From: Streptomyces orinoci
GTDB lineage: Bacteria > Actinomycetota > Actinomycetes > Streptomycetales > Streptomycetaceae
Reading direction: 5' to 3'
Assembly (NCBI RefSeq): GCF_003121295.1
Contig: NZ_PHNC01000007.1
Location: 248,001 to 312,000 of the forward strand
Length of the DNA: 64,000 bases
In this document: positions 1 to 9,256 of the stretch, one piece after another
Layout: each line of letters starts with the position of its first letter
Numbering within the stretch: position 1 is the stretch's first letter
The notes under the pieces: model-generated
Seen by the model: the letters and a program-made list of their open reading frames with translations, nothing else
Databases searched by the model: none
Told to the model about the DNA's origin: nothing
Made by a program: the position numbers and the translations under genes

Positions 1-386
1 CAGACCGGCATCACGGCATGGGTGCCGGTGACGGCGGGGGCCCGGACAATGTGTTCCCGCTGCTGTTCGTCCGAGCGCCACAGCGCGGTGGCCCGTTCCA
101 CAAAGCCGGACAGCGGGGTGCCGGGGGCGCGGGCGGTGCCGGGGGTGCCCAGCCCTATGTCGTCCAGGGTGAGCGCGCGGTGCAGGCGCTCGCCGAGGAC
201 CTCGCAGATCAGGTCGGGTACCTGGCCGCGCGGGCGCTGGCCCTTCAACCAGCGTGCCACGGCGGTGTGTTCATAGCGCAACGCCAGTCCCCGGGCGCGG
301 CCGGCCGCGTTGACGTGGGCGGCCAGTCCGGCGTGTGAGATGCCCGCCTCGTCCAGGATGGCGTCGAGCAGGGTATTGGGCTCCAT
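1..386 (-). CDS. Partial helix-turn-helix type transcriptional regulator (N-terminal part)
   Basis: The gene runs off the left edge; 128 codons are visible. The start is the ATG at 386, which has a GGAGG-type ribosome binding site 5-6 bases upstream. The protein begins MEPNTLLDAI and continues with a segment resembling an XRE-like DNA-binding region (GISHAGLAAHVN, then YEHTAVARWLKGQRPRG). It resembles a family of Streptomyces regulators that begin with such a divergent HTH and continue into a longer C-terminal region. The function of that region cannot be judged here. The promoter side faces the phosphatase gene, and four 12-bp tandem repeats lie just upstream. The family assignment rests on general resemblance, not on a diagnostic motif. 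Confidence 0.6.
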   Translation of the reverse strand, partial: MEPNTLLDAILDEAGISHAGLAAHVNAAGRARGLALRYEHTAVARWLKGQRPRGQVPDLICEVLGERLHRALTLDDIGLGTPGTARAPGTPLSGFVERATALWRSDEQQREHIVRAPAVTGTHAVMPV

Positions 387-457
387 GCCGCCCTCCGTTG
401 CGCTCGGTGTACCCAGCGTAAGGGAACCGTCCGCACACGGGGTGTGAACGGGCCATC

Positions 458-505
458 TCAGGGGCGTTCTCAGGGGCGTTCTCAGGGACGTTCTCAGGGA
501 CGGCC
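458..505. repeat. Four 12-bp tandem repeats upstream of the regulator
   Basis: The unit TCAGGGGCGTTC occurs at 458-469 and 470-481. It recurs with one change at 482-493 and with more changes at 494-505. The repeats lie 72-119 bases upstream of the ATG at 386, between it and the 3' end of the phosphatase gene. They could be protein-binding iterons or a simple slipped-strand duplication. Confidence 0.6.
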
Positions 506-550
506 GCGGGCGATCTCAGGGACCGGTCGTGGGCGGTTTCAGGTGCGGCC

Positions 551-1726
551 TCAGGGACAGGGGGAACTGCTCGCCAGTGGCGGGTGGGGCGTGGGGAGGG
601 CGAGGGGCTGGTGGTAGAGCACCAGCAGGGCCACATCGTCGGCCAGCGGACCGCCGGTGTGGGCCAGCAGGGCGGTCTGCACCCGCTGCACCACCAGTCC
701 GGGGACCAGGCGGTCCTCCCGGGCGGCCTCGGTGAGGGCCAGGGTGAGCGGGAAGAAGCCGCCGCCGGGGTCACGGGCGTCCTCGGCACCGTCGGTGTGC
801 AGCACCAGGGCCTCGCCGGGCCGCAAGGGATGCAGCCGCTGCGGCGGCAGCCGGGCCGGGAGCGGGAACATGCCCAGCGGCGGCAGGGGTTCGCCGGGCG
901 CCTCGGTCAGGGCGCAGCGGCCGCCGGTGACGGCGGTGGTGAGCCGGTGCGGCCAGGGATGGCCGCAGTTGAGCACCAGGACCTCGTCCCGGGGGCGGAT
1001 CTCCAGCAGCAGGAGGGTGGCGAACTCCTCGGCGCCGGCGCCGTCCTGGCCCTCGGTCGGGTGACCGGTGCGGTCGGCCGCCAGATGGCGTTGCAGGGAG
1101 CGTTCCAAACGGCGCAGGACGTCCGGGAGTTCGGCCTCGTCATGGGCGGCGTCACGGAAACTGCCCAGCAGAGCGGCCACGGTGGCCAGGGCGGGCAGGC
1201 CATGGCCGCGTACATCGCCGATGACCACCCGGACGCCGTGCGGGGTGGCCAGGGCCTCGTAGAGGTCGCCGCCGAGCAGGGAGCCCCGGGTGGCGCTGAG
1301 GTGGCCGCCGGCCAGGGCGAGTTGGGCCAGGCGGGGCGGGACGGGGCGGAGCAGTGCGCGCTGGGTGGTGGTGGCGATCTCCTTGAACCACTCCAGTTCG
1401 GCGGCCAGTCGCAGACGGCGGCCGGTGGTCAGATAGCTGGCGGCGACCACCACCAGGATGGCGCAGCAGGTGCCCAGCCGGGTGCCGGAGGGAACGTCAT
1501 GGCCGCCGAAGGGCAGCAGGGCGAGCAGGGCGCAGCCGCCGCCCATCAGCACGCACTGCCGGCGGCCGGTGCCCGCGCAGGCGATGGCGGGGGCCGCGGC
1601 CAGGAGTTCGATGAACCGGGTGCCCAGGGGGCTGAGAAGCTCCCAGAGCACCACCGCCAGGACCCAGAGCCCGGGCAGCAGGAACACCAGGCCCCGCCTC
1701 CAGCTCATGGCCCCCGTACGGCTCAT
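551..1726 (-). CDS. Membrane-anchored SpoIIE/RsbU-type PP2C serine phosphatase
   Basis: The N-terminal ~100 residues contain about three hydrophobic segments. A C-terminal PP2C/SpoIIE domain follows, with the metal-binding landmarks GGDLYEA, VIGDVRGHGLPA, HTDGAEDARD and ADDVALLVLY. Such proteins dephosphorylate anti-sigma-factor antagonists and so release alternative sigma factors; Streptomyces encode dozens. The ATG at 1726 was chosen because GGGAG lies about 8 bases before it; GTG at 1759 and ATG at 1708 are alternatives. No anti-sigma or antagonist gene is adjacent, so the partner is unknown. There is no PAS or GAF sensor domain, which leaves the membrane region as the likely input. Confidence 0.85.
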   Translation of the reverse strand: MSRTGAMSWRRGLVFLLPGLWVLAVVLWELLSPLGTRFIELLAAAPAIACAGTGRRQCVLMGGGCALLALLPFGGHDVPSGTRLGTCCAILVVVAASYLTTGRRLRLAAELEWFKEIATTTQRALLRPVPPRLAQLALAGGHLSATRGSLLGGDLYEALATPHGVRVVIGDVRGHGLPALATVAALLGSFRDAAHDEAELPDVLRRLERSLQRHLAADRTGHPTEGQDGAGAEEFATLLLLEIRPRDEVLVLNCGHPWPHRLTTAVTGGRCALTEAPGEPLPPLGMFPLPARLPPQRLHPLRPGEALVLHTDGAEDARDPGGGFFPLTLALTEAAREDRLVPGLVVQRVQTALLAHTGGPLADDVALLVLYHQPLALPTPHPPLASSSPCP

Positions 1727-1861
1727 GCGATCCGCTCCCAACGCAGCAACGCCGCGCACGATTCTGGCGAGAGCTTGGCCCTGAGCGGTGGGCCGGCCTC
1801 CATTTCCACCCTATTGAGTGATATTCGGAAGGTGCGCCGCTGACGGTGCATCGGCATGTGC

Positions 1862-1893
1862 GAGGGGCGCCCCGGATCACCGGAGCGCCCCTC
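1862..1893 (-). terminator. Hairpin after pheT
   Basis: GAGGGGCGC (1862-1870) pairs with GCGCCCCTC (1885-1893). An inner CCGG/CCGG pair closes on a 4-base loop. It lies 24 bases past the pheT stop codon. There is no clear T-run, which is usual for high-GC actinobacterial terminators. Confidence 0.6.
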
Positions 1894-1916
1894 AACTGGC
1901 TTTGCACCCAGGGCTG

Positions 1917-4424
1917 TTACGCGCCGCGCAGCACCGCGCCGGTGCGCTCCACGGCCGTGGCGACCGCCGACTCGCGGGCGGCGGACGCCTCCTCGGCGGT
2001 CAGCGTGCGGTCGGCGGCCCGGAAGCGCAGGGCGTAGGCCAGCGACTTCTTGCCCTCGCCGAGCTGTTCACCGGTGAAGACGTCGAACAGCCGCAGCGAC
2101 TCCAGGAGTTCGCCCGCGCCGGAGCGCAGCGCGGCCTCGACCTCGGCGGCGGGCACCGAGGCGTCCACCACCAGGGCGACGTCCTGGGTGGCCACCGGGA
2201 AGGTGGAGATCCGCGGGGCCTCGACCACACCGCCGGCGGCGCGCTCCAGGCGGTCCAGGTCGATCTCCATGGCGCAGCTGCGCTCCGGCAGGCCAAAGGC
2301 CTTGACGACCCTGGGGTGCAGCTCGCCGGCGTTGCCGACCAGCACCTCCTGGCCGTCGGCCATGGCCAGCAGCGCGGCACAGCGGCCGGGGTGGAAGGGC
2401 GCCTGCTGGTCCTGGCGGACGATCAGCTCCACGCCCGCCTCACGGGCCACGATGCGGCCGGCCTCCACGGCGTCCGCCCAGGTGGCCGGGCGGCCCTGGC
2501 CCCACCAGCCGGTGCGCTCGCGGGCCCCGGCGAGGACCACGGCCGCCCGGCGCGGCTGCGCGGGCAGCGCGGCGTCCAGCTCGGCGATCTCCTGATCGGT
2601 GGGGCGGCGGTCCACCGGCAGGCGCAGCGCCGGGCGCTCGTCACCGGTGGGGTGGAAGACCAGGCCGGTCTCGAACAGCGCCAGGTCATGCTCGCCCCGG
2701 CTGTCATTGCGGCGCAGGGCGGCGAACAGCCCCGGCAGCAGGGTGGTGCGCAGCGAGGGCTCCGCCTCGGAGAGCGGGTTGGCCAGGCGGACGGTCAGCC
2801 GGCGCGGGTCGTCGGCCTCCAGGCCCAGGTGGTCCAGGGCCCAGTCGCCGATAAAGGGGTAGTTGAGCGCCTCGGTGTAGCCGGCCCCGGCCAGGGCCCG
2901 GCCGACCCGGCGGTGCAGGCGCTGACGCTCGGTCAGGCCGCGGCCGGCGGGCGGCTGGGGCAGGGTGGCGGGCAGGTTCTCGTAGCCCTCCAGCCGGATG
3001 ACCTCTTCGGCGAGGTCATTGGGGTCGGTGAGGTCGGGCCGCCAGCTGGGCACGGTGACGATCAGCTCGTCCTGCCCGTAGACATCGCAGCCGACCTGCT
3101 GCAGGCGGCGCACCACGGTCTCCCGGCCGTAGTCCACGCCCGCCACCCGGTCGGGGTGGCCGGCGGGCATGGCGATGGTGCGCGGGGCGGAGGGGGCGGC
3201 GAACTCGGTGACGCCGGCCTCCGGGGTGCCGCCGGCCAGCAGCACCAGCAGGTCCACGGTGCGCTGGGCGGCGGCGGAGGTGGCGGCCGGGTCCACGCCG
3301 CGCTCGAAGCGCTTGGACGCCTCGGAGGACAGCTTGTGGCGGCGGGCGGTGCGGGCGATGGAGACCGGGTCGAAGTGCGCGGCCTCGATGACCACCTCGG
3401 TGCTGCCGCCCTCCTCCGGGCCGGCGATCTCGGTGTTGGCGCCGCCCATCACACCGGCGAGCCCGATGGGGCCGTTGTCGTCGGTGATGACCAGGTCCTC
3501 GGCGTCCAGCACCCGCTTGGTGCCGTCCAGGGTGGTGAGCTTCTCGCCGCGCTCGGCGCGGCGCACCCCGATCGGCCCCTTCAGCCGGGAGCGGTCGTAG
3601 GCGTGCAGCGGCTGGCCCAGTTCGAGCATCACATAGTTGGTGACGTCCACGGCCAGCGAGACCGGGCGCATCCCGGCCTTCTGCAGCCGGCGCTGCAGCC
3701 AGATCGGGGAGCGGGCCTCGGGGTCCAGGCCGGTGACGGTGCGGGCGGTGAAGCGGTCGCAGCCGAGGGGGTCGGAGACCTGGACCGGGTGGCCGTGGGG
3801 GTTGGGCGCGGGCACGTCCAGCAGGGCCGGGTCGCGCAGCGGCAGGCCGTAGGCGGTGGCCACCTCGCGGGCGATGCCGCGCATGGACAGGCAGTAGCCG
3901 CGGTCCGGGGTGACGGCGATGTCCAGGACCTCATCGCGCAGCTGGAGCAGTTCGATGGCGTCGGTGCCGGGCTCGTACTCGGGCGGCAGCACGATGATGC
4001 CGTGGCTGCCGTCGTCGCCCATGCCCAGCTCCTCGCCGGAGCAGATCATGCCGTGCGAGACCTTGCCATAGGTCTTGCGGGCGGCGATGGCGAAGTCGCC
4101 GGGCAGCACGGCGCCGGGGAGCACCACGACGACCTTGTCGCCGACGGTGAAGTTACGGGCGCCGCAGACGATCTCCTGCGGCTCGCCGGTGCCGTTGGCC
4201 ATGCCGACGTCCACCGTGCAGAAACGGATCGGCTTGCGGAAGCCCTCCAGCTCCTCGATGGTGAGGACCTTGCCGACGACCAGCGGACCGGTCAGGTCGC
4301 TGCCGAGCTGCTCCACCCGCTCGACCTCCAGGCCGGCGTCGATCAGCTTGGCCTGGACGTCGCGGCCGGTGGTGTCGGCCGGCAGGTCCACATATTCCCG
4401 CAGCCAGGAAAGCGGGGCGCGCAT
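1917..4424 (-). CDS. pheT: Phenylalanine--tRNA ligase beta subunit
   Basis: This 835-residue protein is full length for the bacterial beta subunit. In order it shows the N-terminal [15 protein letters not shown] segment, an EMAP-like tRNA-binding OB fold (around [14 protein letters not shown]), the B3/B4 editing region, the B5 domain and a C-terminal anticodon-binding FDX-ACB domain ([15 protein letters not shown] onward). With PheS it forms the cytoplasmic alpha2beta2 enzyme that charges tRNA-Phe; the beta subunit hydrolyses mischarged Tyr-tRNA-Phe. Its ATG overlaps the pheS stop codon by one base (TGATG), which implies translational coupling. A hairpin follows the gene. Confidence 0.97.
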   Translation of the reverse strand: MRAPLSWLREYVDLPADTTGRDVQAKLIDAGLEVERVEQLGSDLTGPLVVGKVLTIEELEGFRKPIRFCTVDVGMANGTGEPQEIVCGARNFTVGDKVVVVLPGAVLPGDFAIAARKTYGKVSHGMICSGEELGMGDDGSHGIIVLPPEYEPGTDAIELLQLRDEVLDIAVTPDRGYCLSMRGIAREVATAYGLPLRDPALLDVPAPNPHGHPVQVSDPLGCDRFTARTVTGLDPEARSPIWLQRRLQKAGMRPVSLAVDVTNYVMLELGQPLHAYDRSRLKGPIGVRRAERGEKLTTLDGTKRVLDAEDLVITDDNGPIGLAGVMGGANTEIAGPEEGGSTEVVIEAAHFDPVSIARTARRHKLSSEASKRFERGVDPAATSAAAQRTVDLLVLLAGGTPEAGVTEFAAPSAPRTIAMPAGHPDRVAGVDYGRETVVRRLQQVGCDVYGQDELIVTVPSWRPDLTDPNDLAEEVIRLEGYENLPATLPQPPAGRGLTERQRLHRRVGRALAGAGYTEALNYPFIGDWALDHLGLEADDPRRLTVRLANPLSEAEPSLRTTLLPGLFAALRRNDSRGEHDLALFETGLVFHPTGDERPALRLPVDRRPTDQEIAELDAALPAQPRRAAVVLAGARERTGWWGQGRPATWADAVEAGRIVAREAGVELIVRQDQQAPFHPGRCAALLAMADGQEVLVGNAGELHPRVVKAFGLPERSCAMEIDLDRLERAAGGVVEAPRISTFPVATQDVALVVDASVPAAEVEAALRSGAGELLESLRLFDVFTGEQLGEGKKSLAYALRFRAADRTLTAEEASAARESAVATAVERTGAVLRGA

Positions 4425-5545
4425 CAGATCTCCATCCCGAACGGCCGGGTGAAGCGCACGTCACCTTCGACCATGTCTCGCATGTCCTCGACGTTGTGGC
4501 GGAACATCAGCATTCGCTCGATGCCGAATCCGAAGGCGAAGCCGCTGTACTTCTCCGGGTCGATCCCGGCGGCCACCAGCACCCGGGGGTTGACCATGCC
4601 GCAGCCGCCCAGCTCGATCCAGCCCTCGCTGGAGCAGGTGCGGCAGGGCTGCTCGGGGTTGCCCACCGAGGCGCCGCGGCAGACATAGCACTGCATGTCC
4701 AGCTCGGCGGAGGGCTCGGTGAACGGGAAGTAGTTGGGGCGCAGCCGGGTGGTCAGTCCCTCGCCGAACAGCGAGCGGACCATGTGCTCGATGGTGCCCT
4801 TGAGGTCCGCCATGGTCAGGCCCTCGTCGATGGCGAGCAGCTCGACCTGGTGGAAGACCGGGGTGTGGGTGGCGTCCAGCTCGTCGGTGCGGTAGACGCG
4901 GCCGGGGCAGACCACATAGATGGGCGGCTCGCGGTCGAGCATGGAGCGGACCTGCACCGGGGAGGTGTGGGTGCGCAGCACCACGCCGGTCTCCCGGCCG
5001 GGCTTGTCGCCCGCGACGAAGAAGGTGTCCTGCATGGCCCGGGCCGGGTGGTCGGGCTCGAAGTTCAGGGCGTCGAAGTTGAACCACTCCGCCTCCACCT
5101 CGGGGCCCTCGGCGACCTCGTAGCCCATGGCGGTGAAGACGTCCTCGACCCGCTCGCAGAAGGTGGTCAGCGGGTGGCGGGCACCGGCCGGGACCCGGTC
5201 GTAGGGCAGGGTGACATCCACCGCCTCCTCGACCAGCACCCGGGCGTCGCGCTCCGCCTCCAGCTCCGCCTGGCGGGCGGCGAAGGCCTTGTTCACGGCA
5301 CCGCGGGCCATGCCCACGCGCTTGCCGGCCTCGGCCTTGGCCTGCGGCGGCAGGGCTCCGATCTCACGGTTGGCGAGCGCCAGCGGGGAGCGGTCGCCCA
5401 TGTGGGCGGCCTTCGCCTCGCGCAGCGCTTCGAGGTCGGCGGCCGCGGCGAAGGCGGCCAGCGCCTCGTTACGCATCCGCTCGATCTCTTCCGGTTTCAG
5501 TGCCTCGACCTCGACAGGGTCGTACGACTTATTGGGTGCCGACAT
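4424..5545 (-). CDS. pheS: Phenylalanine--tRNA ligase alpha subunit
   Basis: This is a 373-residue class II aminoacyl-tRNA synthetase alpha subunit. Motif 2 is [19 protein letters not shown] and motif 3 is [15 protein letters not shown]. An N-terminal coiled-coil region that contacts tRNA comes first. It activates phenylalanine with ATP and transfers it to tRNA-Phe. The start [10 protein letters not shown] at 5545 was chosen from the conserved Streptomyces N terminus. GGAAG is only about two bases from the ATG, so the Shine-Dalgarno spacing is poor. An upstream in-frame ATG at 5641 would read through the interspersed hairpin repeat and is unlikely. The 158-base gap to the kinase gene holds that repeat and presumably a promoter. 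Confidence 0.97.
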   Translation of the reverse strand: MSAPNKSYDPVEVEALKPEEIERMRNEALAAFAAAADLEALREAKAAHMGDRSPLALANREIGALPPQAKAEAGKRVGMARGAVNKAFAARQAELEAERDARVLVEEAVDVTLPYDRVPAGARHPLTTFCERVEDVFTAMGYEVAEGPEVEAEWFNFDALNFEPDHPARAMQDTFFVAGDKPGRETGVVLRTHTSPVQVRSMLDREPPIYVVCPGRVYRTDELDATHTPVFHQVELLAIDEGLTMADLKGTIEHMVRSLFGEGLTTRLRPNYFPFTEPSAELDMQCYVCRGASVGNPEQPCRTCSSEGWIELGGCGMVNPRVLVAAGIDPEKYSGFAFGFGIERMLMFRHNVEDMRDMVEGDVRFTRPFGMEI

Positions 5546-5566
5546 CTCTTCCCGTGTTTCCGCTTG

Positions 5567-5596
5567 TCCCCCAGCTACCGCTGGGCGGTGCCCCCA
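5567..5596. repeat. Interspersed hairpin repeat, copy 1 (pheS leader)
   Basis: This 30-bp element contains the stem-loop CCCAGC-TACC-GCTGGG followed by GGTGCCCCCA. It matches the element at 22206-22235 at 29 of 30 positions. It sits in the gap between the histidine kinase gene and pheS, so it would be transcribed into the pheS leader. Elements of this kind are scattered through Streptomyces intergenic DNA and behave like REP sequences. Confidence 0.75.
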
Positions 5597-5703
5597 GGCT
5601 TCGCTGCGCCCGACAGCCTCGAGTAAAGGGTTTGGTGCCAAAAAGGTGCCAAAGGTCGAGTCTAAGGGGCGTCCGGGTTCCGGTGAGCCCGTGGGCTGGC
5701 GCT

Positions 5704-6819
5704 TCAGCTCTGCGCGAGGAAGGCCGGCGCGCCCACGGGCAGGGTAAACCGGAACTGGGCACCGCCCCGGGCGGCCCGCCCGACGGTGATGGTGCCGCCG
5801 TGCGCTTCCACGATGCCCTTGACGATGTACAGGCCAAGGCCGGTGCCGCCGCGTTTGCTGCCCCGCCAGAAGCGGGTGAAGACGCGGCTCATGGCCTCCT
5901 CCGGAATGCCGGGGCCCTCATCGCTCACGGTGACCGCCGTTCCCCGGGTGCGAGCCGGTGTCAGTGCTGGTGCGACCTCTATGGTGACCGTTCCCTCGCC
6001 GTGCCGCACTGCGTTTTCCAACAGGTTGCCCAGCACCTGATCGATCTTGTCGGGGTCGGCCCACAGCGGCGGCAGCTCCTCGGCGGCCTTGACCACAAAA
6101 CGCTCCGGCCGCTGGCCCCGGGCCAGGTGCGCCTGGACGTGCCGGCGCACGGCGGCGGTCATGTCCAGCGGCTGACGGCGCACCTCCAGCCGTCCGGAGT
6201 CGATCCGGGAGATGTCCAGCAGCTCGGCGATCAGCCGGGTGACCCGGTCGGCGTCGGCGTCCACGGTCTGGAGCATCAGCCGCTTCTGGTCGTCGGTGAA
6301 CCGCTCCCACTTGGCCAGCAGGGTGGCGGTGAAGCCCTTGACGGAGGTCAGCGGGGAGCGCAGCTCATGGGCCACGGTGGCGATCAGCTCGGCATGGCTG
6401 CGCTCGGTGCGGCGGCGGGCCTCGGTGCCGCGCAGCTGGACGACCAGGCGCACCACCTTCCCGCAGGGCCGCTCGCGCACATAGCGGGCGGAGACCAGCA
6501 CCTCCCGGCCGCCGGGCAGCAGCAGATTGCACTCCGGCTGGCCGACCCGGGTGGACAGCCCCCCATAGGGGTCGGTCAGCCGCCACCAGCGGCGGCCGTC
6601 CAGGTCCTCCAGCGGCAGGACGAACTCCAGCGGGCGGCCCAGCGCCTGCTCGGCGGGCATCGCGGTGATCCTGGCGGCGGCGGCGTTGAAGCAGGTCACA
6701 CGGCCGTCGGCATCGGCGACCACCAGGCCGTCCGGCAGGTCGTCGGCCTGCAGTCCGCCGGCGGCGGTGACCTCGGCGACCGCGGCGGCCACGCTCCCGG
6801 ACGACGTTCCAACGCTCAC
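5704..6819 (-). CDS. Soluble PAS-domain sensor histidine kinase
   Basis: This is a 371-residue kinase without a transmembrane segment. A PAS-like domain spans roughly residues 20-130 ([16 protein letters not shown]). The HisKA dimerisation domain follows, with phosphoacceptor His151 in [11 protein letters not shown]. The HATPase domain has an N-box ([12 protein letters not shown]) and G-boxes ([22 protein letters not shown]). The GTG at 6819 has AGGGGG seven bases upstream; an ATG two bases earlier is out of frame and runs straight into TGA. No response regulator is adjacent, so it is an orphan kinase. Its place between the rRNA methyltransferase and pheS is, as I recall, conserved in Streptomyces. 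Confidence 0.92.
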   Translation of the reverse strand: MSVGTSSGSVAAAVAEVTAAGGLQADDLPDGLVVADADGRVTCFNAAAARITAMPAEQALGRPLEFVLPLEDLDGRRWWRLTDPYGGLSTRVGQPECNLLLPGGREVLVSARYVRERPCGKVVRLVVQLRGTEARRRTERSHAELIATVAHELRSPLTSVKGFTATLLAKWERFTDDQKRLMLQTVDADADRVTRLIAELLDISRIDSGRLEVRRQPLDMTAAVRRHVQAHLARGQRPERFVVKAAEELPPLWADPDKIDQVLGNLLENAVRHGEGTVTIEVAPALTPARTRGTAVTVSDEGPGIPEEAMSRVFTRFWRGSKRGGTGLGLYIVKGIVEAHGGTITVGRAARGGAQFRFTLPVGAPAFLAQS

Positions 6820-6857
6820 ATCACACCCCCTGGCGAGCCCCCGCGGGCCACACCCTA

Positions 6858-7736
6858 CTAGCTGGACGTCACGGAGCGGCACCCTCCGGGTGCGCGCTGC
6901 GCACGGGCGGAGGCGTAGAGGCAGACCGCGGCGGCGGTGGCCAGGTTGAGGCTCTCGGCCTTGCCGTGGATGGGCACCCGCACCACCTCGTCGGCCAGTG
7001 CCCGGGTCTCCTCGGGCAGGCCCCAGGCCTCGTTGCCGAAGATCCAGGCGGTGGGGCCGCCCATGGTGCCGCGGTCCAGCTCGCCGTCCAGGTCGCACTC
7101 GCCCGCCCCGTCGGCGGCCAGCAGGCGTACGCCCGCGCCGCGCAGCCCGCGCACCGCCTGCTCGACCGGGACGCCCACCGCCACCGGCAGGTGGAACAGC
7201 GAGCCCACCGAGGCCCGTACCGACTTGGGGTTGTACAGGTCCACCGAGGCGTCGGTGAGCACCACCGCGTCGGCTCCGGCGGCGTCCGCGCAGCGCAGCA
7301 CGGTGCCGGCGTTGCCGGGGTCGCGGACATGCGCCAGCACGGCGACCAGCCGGGGGCGGGCGGCGAGGATCTCCTCGAAGGGGGTGTCCAGGAAGCCGCA
7401 GACGCCGACCAGTCCCTGTGGGGTGACGGTCTGCGAGATATCGGCCAGCACCGCGCCGTCGGCGTGGTGCACCCGGACGCCGGCGGCGTGCGCGGCCTGA
7501 ATGATCTCGGGGTGCCGCTCGGCCGCCTCGGCGGTGGCGAACAGTTCGATCAGGGTGGGGCGGCCGGCGCTGCGGTGCTCGATCGCCTCGCGCACGGCCT
7601 GCGGGCCCTCGGCGATAAACCGCCGTTCCTTGACCCGGAAGCTGCGCTTGGCCAGCCGCCGGGCGGCGACGACGCGGGGAGAGCGCGGGGAGATCAGCTC
7701 GGGGGTGCCCATGGGCGGCGGCTCACTTCTTGTCAT
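6858..7736 (-). CDS. SpoU/TrmH-family 23S rRNA or tRNA 2'-O-ribose methyltransferase
   Basis: This is a 292-residue SPOUT methyltransferase with the three family motifs: NAGTVLRCADAAGADAVVL, IFGNEAWGLP and LNLATAAAVCLY. An N-terminal substrate-binding domain (RRLAKRSFRVKERRFIAEGP) resembles TsnR and RlmB. It transfers methyl from SAM to a ribose 2'-OH; the target nucleotide cannot be inferred. The start at 7736 gives the longest good reading; ATG 7712 (MGTPELISPR) is an alternative with an AAGAAG-type site. It follows rplT after a strong terminator, so it is either expressed by readthrough or has its own promoter. Confidence 0.9.
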   Translation of the reverse strand: MTRSEPPPMGTPELISPRSPRVVAARRLAKRSFRVKERRFIAEGPQAVREAIEHRSAGRPTLIELFATAEAAERHPEIIQAAHAAGVRVHHADGAVLADISQTVTPQGLVGVCGFLDTPFEEILAARPRLVAVLAHVRDPGNAGTVLRCADAAGADAVVLTDASVDLYNPKSVRASVGSLFHLPVAVGVPVEQAVRGLRGAGVRLLAADGAGECDLDGELDRGTMGGPTAWIFGNEAWGLPEETRALADEVVRVPIHGKAESLNLATAAAVCLYASARAQRAPGGCRSVTSS

Positions 7737-7756
7737 GTCGGTGGTCCGGAAAAGCG

Positions 7757-7790
7757 GCGGACCCGCAGGCCGCGGGGCCTGCGGGTCCGC
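7757..7790 (-). terminator. Strong intrinsic terminator after rplT
   Basis: A perfect 15-bp stem, GCGGACCCGCAGGCC (7757-7771) with GGCCTGCGGGTCCGC (7776-7790), encloses a 4-base loop. On the minus strand it is followed by CGCTTTTCC, a short T-run. It closes the infC-rpmI-rplT operon. Confidence 0.9.
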
Positions 7791-7813
7791 TTTCAGCAAG
7801 CGCGGCGCCTGGA

Positions 7814-8200
7814 TCAGGCGGCGGCCTTCGGGGCGTTGACGTCGGCCGGCAGCGCCTTCTGGGCCACCTCGACCAGCGCGGCGAAGGCGTTGCCGTCGTT
7901 GACCGCGAGCTCGGCGAGCATCTTGCGGTCCACCTCGACGTTGGCGGCCTTCAGACCCTGGATGAGGCGGTTGTAGGTCATGCCGTTCTGGCGGGCAGCG
8001 GCGTTGATGCGCTGGATCCACAGCTGACGGAAGTCGCCCTTGCGCTTCTTGCGGTCGTTGTAGTTGTAGACCAGGGAGTGGGTGACCTGCTCCTTGGCCT
8101 TGCGGTACAGACGCGACCGCTGGCCGCGGTAACCGCTGGCCTGCTCGAGGATCGCCCGGCGCTTCTTGTGCGCGTTGACTGCGCGCTTGACGCGTGCCAC
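7814..8200 (-). CDS. rplT: 50S ribosomal protein L20
   Basis: This 128-residue protein has the L20 signature ([15 protein letters not shown] at the N terminus, then [17 protein letters not shown] and [18 protein letters not shown]). L20 binds 23S rRNA early in large-subunit assembly. In Bacillus it is also the feedback regulator of its own operon, binding the infC leader. The gene is third in the infC-rpmI-rplT operon and is followed by a strong terminator. The short alanine-rich C-terminal extension ([13 protein letters not shown]) is typical of actinobacterial L20. Confidence 0.98.
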   Translation of the reverse strand: MARVKRAVNAHKKRRAILEQASGYRGQRSRLYRKAKEQVTHSLVYNYNDRKKRKGDFRQLWIQRINAAARQNGMTYNRLIQGLKAANVEVDRKMLAELAVNDGNAFAALVEVAQKALPADVNAPKAAA

Positions 8201-8309
8201 TTGTTAACTCCTTGTAGCGGGGCCGCGGTCGGTTCTCACGCGGCCCGGAAACGATTGGGTCCCGGTCTTTGACGTGCACCCCTGGCTCTGGCGAGCGGGG
8301 TGCCTGGCG

Positions 8310-8504
8310 TCACTTGCCGAGAAGCTTCTTGATCTTCTTGGCGTCGCCCGGGGCCATCTCGGCGTTGCCGGTGAGGCGACGCGTCAGCTGGGACGACTTG
8401 TGCTCGAGCAGGTGGCGCTTGCCGGCGCGCTCACGCAGCACCTTGCCGGAGCCCGTGATCTTGAAGCGCTTGCTGGCACCGCTGTGCGTCTTGTTCTTCG
8501 GCAT
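8310..8504 (-). CDS. rpmI: 50S ribosomal protein L35
   Basis: This is a 64-residue basic protein beginning [15 protein letters not shown] and ending KKIKKLLGK, a complete L35. It is a late-assembling large-subunit protein. The start at 8504 is set by the universally conserved MPK N terminus; the reading frame stays open upstream to 8636 but that part has no L35 similarity. It lies between infC and rplT in the standard order, 109 bases before rplT and 128 bases after infC. Confidence 0.98.
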   Translation of the reverse strand: MPKNKTHSGASKRFKITGSGKVLRERAGKRHLLEHKSSQLTRRLTGNAEMAPGDAKKIKKLLGK

Positions 8505-8632
8505 CGCGCCGTATCTCCTCGTCGGTGGCGCTCCCCGGCCCGGTGAGGGGCACGGGGGGAGCGTCAGCTGTGTTCGATTGCTGTCCGAGGCCGTACTGAA
8601 GCCCCGGAGTGACCCGGGGCACGGCCCCGGGA

Positions 8633-9256
8633 TCACGCCTCTGCGGATTCCTCGCCGGCGGCGTCCGCCTCCGCGGCGGAGCCACCCTGACGCCCCGCCT
8701 TGCGAGCGGCCTGCGCCTCGCGGGCTTCGGCCATCGCCTCGGTCTTCTTCTTGTGCGGACCGAGGACCATGATCATGTTCCGGCCGTCCTGCTTGGGGTT
8801 GGACTCGACGAAGCCCAGCTCCTGGACGTCTTCCGCGAGCCGCTGCAGCAGCCGGTAGCCCAGCTCGGGCCGGGACTGCTCGCGACCACGGAACATGATC
8901 GTGATCTTGACCTTGTCGCCCTGCTTGAGGAACCGGACGACGTGACCCTTCTTGGTGTCGTAGTCGTGCGGGTCGATCTTCGGCCGGAGCTTCATCTCCT
9001 TGATGACCGTGTGCGCCTGGTTCTTGCGCGCCTCACGGGCCTTCATGGCCGACTCGTACTTGAACTTCCCGTAGTCCATGAGCTTGCAGACCGGCGGGCG
9101 TGCGTTTGCCGCCACCTCGACCAGGTCGAGGTCGTACTCCTGCGCAAGCTCCAGGGCCTTGGCAAGCGGCACGATGCCGACCTGCTCGCCGCTGGGACCG
9201 ACAAGTCGCACCTCGGGAACGCGAATCCGGTCGTTGATGCGGGGCTCGGCGCTGAT
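8633..9256 (-). CDS. infC: Translation initiation factor IF-3, probably starting at an ATC codon
   Basis: IF-3 binds the 30S subunit, prevents premature 50S joining and proofreads the start codon. The 207-residue protein has the N domain ([25 protein letters not shown]), a linker and the C domain ([15 protein letters not shown]). An in-frame ATG lies at 9280, but the sequence ahead of the conserved protein is CGAGGAGGATCC followed by ATC at 9256. That is a near-perfect Shine-Dalgarno four bases before an isoleucine codon. The resulting ISAEPRIN aligns with the usual N terminus of IF-3. E. coli infC uses the rare ATT codon for autoregulation, so ATC here is plausible. The C terminus carries a variable Ala/Glu-rich tail. 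Confidence 0.92.
   Translation of the reverse strand: MSAEPRINDRIRVPEVRLVGPSGEQVGIVPLAKALELAQEYDLDLVEVAANARPPVCKLMDYGKFKYESAMKAREARKNQAHTVIKEMKLRPKIDPHDYDTKKGHVVRFLKQGDKVKITIMFRGREQSRPELGYRLLQRLAEDVQELGFVESNPKQDGRNMIMVLGPHKKKTEAMAEAREAQAARKAGRQGGSAAEADAAGEESAEA

Noticed and set aside
1818..4688. 956-codon open frame on the plus strand
   Set aside because: It lies antisense to pheT and pheS; the amino acid composition (Gly, Ala, Gln, His rich) is that of a GC-rich shadow frame and no domain is recognisable.
5546..5703. T-box or leader-peptide attenuator before pheS
   Set aside because: No T-box sequence (TGGNACC in a specifier context) and no Phe-rich short ORF were seen; the hairpin present is an interspersed repeat.
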